A stretch of 11,423 nt of DNA. Source: Bordetella parapertussis (GTDB lineage Bacteria; Pseudomonadota; Gammaproteobacteria; Burkholderiales; CAIKXV01). The notes beneath the pieces are model-generated. The model was not told the DNA's origin. It ran no database searches and saw only the letters and a program-made list of their open reading frames with translations. A program made the translations under genes and the position numbers. Location of the stretch: positions 1 through 11,423 of the forward strand of contig CAMDXD010000088.1 in NCBI GenBank assembly GCA_945877995.1, in the 5' to 3' direction. Shown piece by piece: positions 6,165-11,423 of the stretch; position 1 is the stretch's first letter, and each line of letters starts with the position of its first letter.

Positions 6165-8606
6165 TTACTTGATGCAGACCGCGCGTACCTGCTGCATGTC
6201 GGTGATGCCGAGCAGTACCTTCTCGATGCCGTCCATCTTCAGGGTGCGCATGCCCTCTTCGAGCGCGATCGCCAACAGATCGGCGACGCGGGCGTGTTCC
6301 TGGATGCCCTTCTTCAGGCGGTCGGTGCCGATCAGCAGTTCATGCAGGCCCGCCCGACCCTTGTAGCCGGTGCCTCCACAGGTGTCGCAGCCCACCTTGC
6401 TGTGGAGCAGGATCTCACCCTGCGGGTTACCGAACTGACTGACCCAGCGCTGGTGAACCTGCTCGCGCGCAGCTTCGGGGTCTTTCTTCCAGGTTTCGGT
6501 CTGCCGGAGTTCCTGCACGTATTCGTCGAGCAGCAGCACGAGTTCGTCCTTGCCGGCGACCCGCGACTTCTTGCACTTCGAGCACAGCCGTTTCGCCAGG
6601 CGCTGCGCGAGGATGCCGAGCAGCGCATCGGAGAAGTTGAACGGGTCCATGCCCATGTCGAGCAGGCGGGTGATCGACTCCGGCGCGCTGTTGGTGTGGA
6701 GCGTGGCGAAAACCAGGTGGCCGGTGAGGGACGCCTCGATGCCGATCGCGACGGTCTCCTTGTCGCGCATCTCGCCGACCATGATCACGTCGGGATCGGC
6801 CCGCAGGAAGGCCTTCATGGCGGTGGCGAAGGTCAGCCCGGCCTTCGGGTTCATCTGCACCTGGCGCAGCCCGCGCTGCGTGATCTCGACCGGGTCTTCC
6901 GCCGTCCATATCTTGGTCTCGGGTGTGTTGATGTAGCCGAGCACCGAGTGCAGCGAAGTGGTCTTGCCGGAGCCCGTCGGCCCGCAGACAAAGAACAACC
7001 CGTATGGCTTGGTAATCACGCCCTTGAGCAGGCCCAGGTTGTGGTCCGACACGCCGAGCTTGTCGAGCGGGATCGGCTCACCGGCGGCCAGGATACGCAT
7101 CACGATATCCTCGACGCCGCCCTGGCTGGGGATGGTCGCGACGCGCAGTTCGATGTCGAGCGGGCCGAATTTACGGAACTTGATCTTGCCGTCCTGCGGC
7201 CTGCGCTTCTCGGAGATGTCGAGGTCGCACATGATCTTCAACCGCGCGGCGATCGCCGGGCGGTAACTGGCCGGCACCTCGATGTAGTTGTGCAGCGAGC
7301 CGTCCTTGCGGAAGCGGACCAGGGTCTTCTGCTTGCCCGGGCCGGGCTCCACGTGGATGTCCGACGCGCCCTGATGGTACGCATCGATGATGATCTTGTT
7401 CACCAGCCGGACCACTTCGTTCTCGGAAGCGGCCGAGAGTTCAGCCACCCCGGAGCTGTCATCCTCGGCCTCCTGGGACAGCTCGGAGAGCAGGTCGCCG
7501 ACCGAGGTGGTGTCGACCGAGATTTCCGAGCCACCGCCACCGAACAGCTGGTTCATCGTCGCGGCGAACTCGCGCTTCGTGGTGACCCGGTAATCGACCT
7601 TCACCTTCGAGAACACGTTGGCGACCTGGCGCGAGCCGCGCACCTTCTCGGGGTCGGTGCACAGGACGACCAGGCCGCTCTTGCCCTCTTCGAGCGGCAG
7701 CCAGCCGCTCTCGGCGGCGAATTCGCGCCGGATGTTCTTCAGCAGGTCGAGCGGCTTGAGACGGTCGGCGCGGAACGGCTCGTACGGGCACTGGAAGAAC
7801 AGCGCCAGCGAGTCGCCGAGCAGCGGGACCTTGACCTGAAATTCGTCGATCAGCACATCTTCGATATCGATGTTCTTGCGCCGCGACGAGCGCAGTGCGA
7901 GCTCCATCTCGTCTGCGGACAGCACGGCACCCGCGATCAGCTGGTCGTATTTGCCACGGATCTTGAACGCCGGCTGCTTCTGCCGCTGCAGCAGCGCGAT
8001 CGCCAGCGTCTCGGCCAGCTGGCGCGCGCCGTCCTCGGCAGTCTGCGAGAATGGCTCGCCTGTGCGGGAGTTGATGAGCTGGATCACGCCGACGAGGGGC
8101 GCCTGGGCCGCGCTGCCAGCGCCCGGCTGCGCTTCTCTGGCCGACTCGCAGATGGGCACGACCAGCATGTGCCGGGTGCGGTAGCCGGTGCGCTTGTCGA
8201 CTTCCTTCAGGAAGTGCAGCTGCGGGCTGTAGCGCTTCAGCTCGTCGTCGCTGTAGACGTCTGCGACGTTGACAACGCGCCGGGTGCTCGCCACGAACCC
8301 CGCGATACTCTGCTCGTTGATCGGAAGCTTCAGGTCCTTGAACGAATTCAGGCCGGTCTTCACCTTCGAGACGATCGAATTGCCGTCTTCCGTACTGACG
8401 TAGATTGTCAGCCGGTCGGCTTCGAACAGCGTGCAGATGTCCTGCGACAGCTCGACCATGATCTCGTCGAGTTCGCTCAACGAGTGGATGCGATTCGTGA
8501 CCGCCTGCAGGCCCTGCGAGAACCGGAGCCTGTCCGCCAGCGGTTCCCCGCCGGTCGCGGAGGCCCCACCCTGCGCCTGGGGCCGGGTGTCGAGAACGCT
8601 GCTCAT
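6165..8606 (-). CDS. GAF-fused PilB/GspE-family secretion ATPase
   Basis: Cytoplasmic AAA-type ATPase of the type II secretion/type IV pilus assembly class, 813 aa, which probably powers pilin polymerisation. An N-terminal GAF domain (about 30-208; RTGYRTRHMLVVPI, LVGVIQLINS) is followed by a degenerate T2SSE_N/MshEN-like domain (about 218-356), an acidic linker (about 360-395), and the ATPase core. Core motifs are Walker A GPTGSGKT (542-549), Asp box AEDPVEITQRG (569-579), Walker B region DVIMVGEMRD (606-615), His box GHLVFATLHTN (629-639), and a zinc site C675/C678 with C740/C743. The MshEN c-di-GMP signature RLG..L is absent: DIEDVLIDE stands in its place. The GAF domain is not part of standard PilB. 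Start 8606 has a weak G-rich ribosome site and lies 46 bp after the MBL gene. A GspE role in secretion is the alternative, but the pilin neighbours favour pili. Confidence 0.93.
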   Translation of the reverse strand: MSSVLDTRPQAQGGASATGGEPLADRLRFSQGLQAVTNRIHSLSELDEIMVELSQDICTLFEADRLTIYVSTEDGNSIVSKVKTGLNSFKDLKLPINEQSIAGFVASTRRVVNVADVYSDDELKRYSPQLHFLKEVDKRTGYRTRHMLVVPICESAREAQPGAGSAAQAPLVGVIQLINSRTGEPFSQTAEDGARQLAETLAIALLQRQKQPAFKIRGKYDQLIAGAVLSADEMELALRSSRRKNIDIEDVLIDEFQVKVPLLGDSLALFFQCPYEPFRADRLKPLDLLKNIRREFAAESGWLPLEEGKSGLVVLCTDPEKVRGSRQVANVFSKVKVDYRVTTKREFAATMNQLFGGGGSEISVDTTSVGDLLSELSQEAEDDSSGVAELSAASENEVVRLVNKIIIDAYHQGASDIHVEPGPGKQKTLVRFRKDGSLHNYIEVPASYRPAIAARLKIMCDLDISEKRRPQDGKIKFRKFGPLDIELRVATIPSQGGVEDIVMRILAAGEPIPLDKLGVSDHNLGLLKGVITKPYGLFFVCGPTGSGKTTSLHSVLGYINTPETKIWTAEDPVEITQRGLRQVQMNPKAGLTFATAMKAFLRADPDVIMVGEMRDKETVAIGIEASLTGHLVFATLHTNSAPESITRLLDMGMDPFNFSDALLGILAQRLAKRLCSKCKKSRVAGKDELVLLLDEYVQELRQTETWKKDPEAAREQVHQRWVSQFGNPQGEILLHSKVGCDTCGGTGYKGRAGLHELLIGTDRLKKGIQEHARVADLLAIALEEGMRTLKMDGIEKVLLGITDMQQVRAVCIK

Positions 8607-8652
8607 GGTGGGTTGCCCCCCGGTCGGAATCGCATCATGTCGATCATGGCTG

Positions 8653-9420
8653 TCAGAACTCGAACTGCTGGAACATCAGCAGCATGTGCGGGGCGAATCG
8701 GCCCGCGCACGACTGGATTTCTTCCATGATGGCCTCGTACTCCCCCGGCTTCAAGTGCGTGATGTAGATGTCGACCCGCCGCTGCAGCTTTTCGAGCTCG
8801 CCGGCCAGCATCATCGGACTGAGATGCTTGGATGTACGCGCGAGTTCATGTTCCCGGTTGCAGAACGCGGTCTCGATGATGAGGTAGCGGAGGTTGTCGA
8901 TGCGGTTGACCATCGGCCAGAGGGCGTCGTTGACCGTAGTGTCGCCGGTATACACCAGGCTCGCCCGGCCACTGTCGAGATGGTAGCCGACAGCCGGTAC
9001 CACATGGTTGGCCGGCAACGGCGTGATGCTGCGCCCTCGCCCCAGGTCGAACCGCTCGCCGACGGCCACCGGCTGGTAGCGCATCCACGGATTCAGTGCA
9101 TCGGGAATCTGCGCGAAATCCGGCCACAGCTTCCAGTTGAACAGATGCTGGCGCAGCACCTCGATAGTCTCGGGCAGCGCATGCACGGTGAGCGGACGGT
9201 CGCGCATCCAGCCGACCGTGTCGACCAGGAATGGCAGCGACGTCACATGGTCCAGGTGGGAATGCGTCAGGAATACCCGGTCGATGCGCTGGAGTTCTTC
9301 GATGTTGAGGTCTCCGACGCCGGTTCCGGCATCGACCAGCACATCGTCGTCCAGCACGAACGAGGTCGTGCGCAGACTGCCGCCGATACCGCCACTGCAA
9401 CCGAGCACGCGCAACTTCAT
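8653..9420 (-). CDS. Metallo-beta-lactamase-fold phosphodiesterase, probably for cyclic nucleotides
   Basis: MBL-fold hydrolase of 255 aa without signal peptide or membrane segment. Metal ligands are visible as THSHLDH (H53, H55, D57, H58), H139 in ANHVVPAVGYH, D160 in YTGDTT, and H222 in ITHLKPGE. HSHLDHVTSL closely follows the class II 3',5'-cyclic-nucleotide phosphodiesterase signature (HxHLDH with hydrophobic, any, Gly/Ser, hydrophobic) as I remember it, so cAMP or a related cyclic nucleotide is the best guess at substrate. Ribonuclease Z-like or general MBL activity remains possible. M1 is taken at 9420 because AAGG lies at a workable distance and the core strand KLRVLGCSGG starts there; ATG at 9429 is only three bases from that site. 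It heads the group MBL-ATPase-HD-GYP, with 46 bp to the ATPase gene. Confidence 0.85.
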   Translation of the reverse strand: MKLRVLGCSGGIGGSLRTTSFVLDDDVLVDAGTGVGDLNIEELQRIDRVFLTHSHLDHVTSLPFLVDTVGWMRDRPLTVHALPETIEVLRQHLFNWKLWPDFAQIPDALNPWMRYQPVAVGERFDLGRGRSITPLPANHVVPAVGYHLDSGRASLVYTGDTTVNDALWPMVNRIDNLRYLIIETAFCNREHELARTSKHLSPMMLAGELEKLQRRVDIYITHLKPGEYEAIMEEIQSCAGRFAPHMLLMFQQFEF

Positions 9421-9834
9421 CCGGGACATCTGCCTTGTCTGGTCTGGAACATGCACATGCCACCCCGGTCGACCGGCGGAGGCGCTGCCCGGCAGGGAGC
9501 GACCGGTTCCGGGTAGTGCTGGTGCAGCGCGTTACCGGGCGACGACCCATCCTTGCCCTTCATGCGCACCCGCTCCGTGTCCGGGTCAGGAGCAGGGTCG
9601 CGGCACACCGCCGCCGCGCTGCATGGTCGAAACACGCCGCATGATATCAGCGGCCTGTTCCTTTGTGATACCGACGCCGGGGGCATCTGCTCTCAGTGCA
9701 GTCCGTCACAGCGCGAGCGAGACATATTGCCCGCCCCGATCCCTGAAGCCCCTCCCGGAGGCATTCTTTCCGGGTTGATGCTTATCGGCAGCCAGCTGCG
9801 AACCTTGAACGGTGGCTGCAGCGAAGCGATCTGA
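9421..9834. other. 414-bp non-coding gap between the FHA and MBL genes
   Basis: No convincing gene was seen on either strand. Because the MBL gene starts a set of closely spaced genes, this gap should hold their promoter, but no clear sigma-70 or sigma-54 box was found. Read on the - strand just after the FHA stop there are two hairpin candidates: CAGCCA with TGGCTG (about 9791-9820), and CCCGGA with TCCGGG (9774-9754, loop 9). Neither has a T run, so they are weak terminators at most. Confidence 0.5.
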
Positions 9835-10731
9835 TCAATCAGGCTTGTGGAAGAACTCCATCTTGACGCCCGCCAGATCGATGATGTCGTGGTCATGCAA
9901 TTGCCGCGGTTGCCCGTCTAGCGAATGTCCGTTCACGCTCGGATACTGCGCCCCTTCGACATGCGTGATGAAAAAGCCATGCGGGCGCCGGGTGATGACC
10001 GCGACCTGTACGCCCGGCTTGCCGAGCGTGGTGAGGTTCTTCACCAGGTCGAGTTCCTTGCCGGCGCTCGGACCCGTGAGGATCTGGATCGCTGCGGGGG
10101 GGGGCGGCGCAGGGCGCAGCGCCGGTATCGATGCGCTTGCGGTCGGCGATGGCGCCGGCGCCATCGCCGGGGAGAGACCGGCCAGCGGCTGCGCTACGCC
10201 TGCCGCCACGGTCGGCGCGGCCGCCGGGGACGGAGACGGCTGACCAACCACGCCGGTCGACAGCGCGGGCAGCGGGCCTGGCATGGTTGCGGTCAGATCG
10301 ATCTGGCCGCCCGGACGTATGCTGGCCGGGTCGCCGATGCGCGTACTGCCGGACGCTGATGCCGGCTGTGCGGCTGCAACCTGGGGCGGGCGCAGCAGCA
10401 TGGTTTTCTCGAAGTCGCCCGACGAGGACTGGGACGCCTTCTCGTTGATGTACTTGAGCTTGTACTTCCCGATCTCGACGACGTCGTTGTTCTGCAGAAA
10501 GTGCTTCTTGATCGGGTGGCCGTTGACCGTCGTCCCGTTCGTGCTGCCGAGATCCTCGAGAAACGAATCGTTCAGGATCGTTACGATCGCCGCATGTTCA
10601 CCACTGATGGCGAGGTTCTCGATGCGCACGTCGTTGTGCGGTTTGCGTCCGACGGTCGTGCGCTCCTTCACGAGTTCTACCTCGTCAAGTACCTGCCCGT
10701 CCACACTGATGATCAATTTTGCCATGGCCAT
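9835..10731 (-). CDS. FHA-domain protein with a second, degenerate FHA-like domain
   Basis: Cytoplasmic phosphothreonine-binding adaptor of 298 aa. A complete FHA domain occupies residues 5-95, with the ligand-contact residues G28/R29, S43-G44-E45-H46 and S63-T64-N65-G66 followed by VNG (69-71). A Pro/Ala/Ser-rich linker (about 115-212) leads to a second domain (214-295) that follows the FHA pattern (GPSAGKELDL, LGKPG, VNG at 266-268, then HDIIDLAG) but lacks the canonical Arg and Ser/His. Two threonine sites, DFEKTMLL (T110) and LTATM (T149), could be phosphorylated, which is inference. ATG at 10731 is favoured over 10725 by TAAGG nine bases upstream. It follows the PP2C gene by 11 bases, so phosphatase and reader are one operon. 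The partner kinase is not in the window. The linker coding DNA contains a 26-bp perfect palindrome and a nine-C tract. Confidence 0.92.
   Translation of the reverse strand: MAMAKLIISVDGQVLDEVELVKERTTVGRKPHNDVRIENLAISGEHAAIVTILNDSFLEDLGSTNGTTVNGHPIKKHFLQNNDVVEIGKYKLKYINEKASQSSSGDFEKTMLLRPPQVAAAQPASASGSTRIGDPASIRPGGQIDLTATMPGPLPALSTGVVGQPSPSPAAAPTVAAGVAQPLAGLSPAMAPAPSPTASASIPALRPAPPPPAAIQILTGPSAGKELDLVKNLTTLGKPGVQVAVITRRPHGFFITHVEGAQYPSVNGHSLDGQPRQLHDHDIIDLAGVKMEFFHKPD
10096..10104 (-). repeat. Nine-base C homopolymer in the FHA linker
   Basis: Nine consecutive G on the + strand read as nine C in the gene and encode prolines 209-212, just before the second FHA-like domain. A slip of one base would shift the frame and remove that domain while leaving the first FHA domain intact. 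Confidence 0.85.
10144..10169. repeat. 26-bp perfect palindrome inside the FHA gene
   Basis: The 13-base arm CGGCGATGGCGCC (10144-10156) is followed without a gap by its exact reverse complement (10157-10169). It lies in the linker-coding part of the FHA gene and encodes part of AMAPAPSP. All bases are G/C except two A-T pairs. Confidence 0.9.
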
Positions 10732-10742
10732 GTGTTTATACC

Positions 10743-11423
10743 TTATTTTAGCCAGGACATGAATCTGGACATCCAGCCGGCGCCGACCGGAAACGGTTCA
10801 TTCACCTGTACCAGAACGACCGACACATTGTCCCGCCCGCCGTAGTCGTTGGCCGTCTGCACCAGCTGGTCGGCCGCCAGTTGCAGATTTGCCTTCAGCG
10901 TGTCGAGCGTGCTGTGGATTTCCGGTTCCGGGATCATGTCGGACAGCCCGTCCGAGCACAGCAGGTAGATGTCGCCCGGCAGCACTTCGTAGCTATGGAC
11001 CTCAGTCTCGACCTCCGGGTCCACCCCGAGCGCGCGCGTGACCAGATTCTTGTTCATGGAATGCCGCGCGTCTTCTTTGGAGATCATCCCGCTGTCGATC
11101 TGCTCCTGGAGCAGAGAGTGGTCGCGGGTGATCTGCTCGAAGCTGTCACCGCGCAGGCGGTACAACCGGGAGTCGCCGATGTGGGCGACCGACACCTGGT
11201 TGTCGGCGAACAGCACCGAAACCAGCGTGGTGCCCATGCCGGCGTACTGCGGCTGGGTCTGCGACGACTGGAAGATCGACGTGTTCGCCAGGGTCGACTG
11301 TTCGCGCAGTACGCGTTCCGCGCGGAGCATCGGCGACGCCTCCGTGCTGGACGGATCCGTGTCGACCAGCGCCTTGCGCACTTCTTCGCACATGAATGCC
11401 ACGGCGATGCCGCTGGCGACCTC
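10743..11423 (-). CDS. PP2C-family Ser/Thr protein phosphatase (N-terminus outside window)
   Basis: This is the C-terminal 226 residues or so of a bacterial PP2C (Stp1/PrpC type) phosphatase, which removes phosphate from Ser/Thr on proteins in the cytoplasm using two or more metal ions. The frame is open to the window edge and begins EVASGIAV, which corresponds to the conserved segment just after the first metal-binding motif, so the gene starts to the right of 11423. Visible motifs are GMGTTLVSVLF, HIGDSRLYRLR, ITRDHSLLQEQ, LLCSDGLSDM with its metal-binding Asp, and GGRDNVSVVLVQV near the end. The tail GWMSRFMSWLK is a short amphipathic extension. It lies 11 bases before the FHA gene, and such phosphatases commonly oppose a Hanks-type kinase whose phospho-targets FHA domains bind. 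Confidence 0.93.
   Translation of the reverse strand, partial: EVASGIAVAFMCEEVRKALVDTDPSSTEASPMLRAERVLREQSTLANTSIFQSSQTQPQYAGMGTTLVSVLFADNQVSVAHIGDSRLYRLRGDSFEQITRDHSLLQEQIDSGMISKEDARHSMNKNLVTRALGVDPEVETEVHSYEVLPGDIYLLCSDGLSDMIPEPEIHSTLDTLKANLQLAADQLVQTANDYGGRDNVSVVLVQVNEPFPVGAGWMSRFMSWLK

Noticed and set aside
8607..8652. Separate promoter or terminator between the MBL and ATPase genes
   Set aside because: The gap is only 46 bp, with no T run, stem or recognisable promoter. Operon continuity is simpler.
5565..8729. A 1054-codon open frame on the + strand opposite the ATPase and HD-GYP genes
   Set aside because: It is a GC-rich antisense shadow. Its protein is Arg/Asp/Val/Leu-rich without any recognisable domain, whereas the - strand frames carry complete ATPase, GAF and HD-GYP motifs.
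9641..9665. A TATCAT-like -10 box on the - strand as promoter of the MBL gene
   Set aside because: No acceptable -35 hexamer was found at 16-18 bases.

Overview
This is a GC-rich chromosomal window whose gene content fits a proteobacterium, most likely a betaproteobacterium (a gammaproteobacterium is possible). The reasons are a type IV pilin locus with sigma-54-type promoters, GAF-fused PilB/GspE and HD-GYP proteins, and soxYZ sulfur-oxidation genes. The lineage is inferred from gene content; no rRNA or marker gene is present.

Left block (1-1033, + strand): the 3' end of moaC (molybdenum cofactor synthesis), then soxY and soxZ, the two subunits of the periplasmic thiosulfate-oxidation carrier. 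The moaC stop and the soxY start overlap as ATGA. soxZ meets the leftward genes tail to tail, and both stop codons lie within one CTAG.

Right block (1030-11423, all - strand, so read from right to left): PP2C-type protein phosphatase (start outside the window), FHA-domain protein, a gap of about 414 bp, a metallo-beta-lactamase-fold phosphodiesterase, a GAF-PilB/GspE-type ATPase, a GAF-HD-GYP phosphodiesterase, two paralogous type IV pilins, and an O-antigen-ligase/PglL-type oligosaccharyltransferase. The set reads as a pilus module. It has structural subunits, an ATPase of the pilus-assembly family, a likely pilin glycosylase, and signalling proteins for phosphothreonine (PP2C, FHA), probably cyclic nucleotides (MBL) and c-di-GMP (HD-GYP).

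The most striking region is 2700-4650. A segment of about 1 kb, comprising the 3' tail of the HD-GYP gene, a pilin gene and its terminator, occurs twice in tandem. The downstream copy has kept a perfect rho-independent terminator and a near-consensus sigma-54 promoter, and it carries a dead fragment of the HD-GYP gene. The upstream copy has a decayed terminator, a weaker sigma-54 box, and a canonical G-quadruplex motif in its leader. The two pilins are almost identical in the N-terminal helix and differ in the exposed C-terminal part. Only the downstream one, next to the glycosyltransferase, ends in serine.

No tRNA, rRNA, CRISPR array or insertion sequence was seen.
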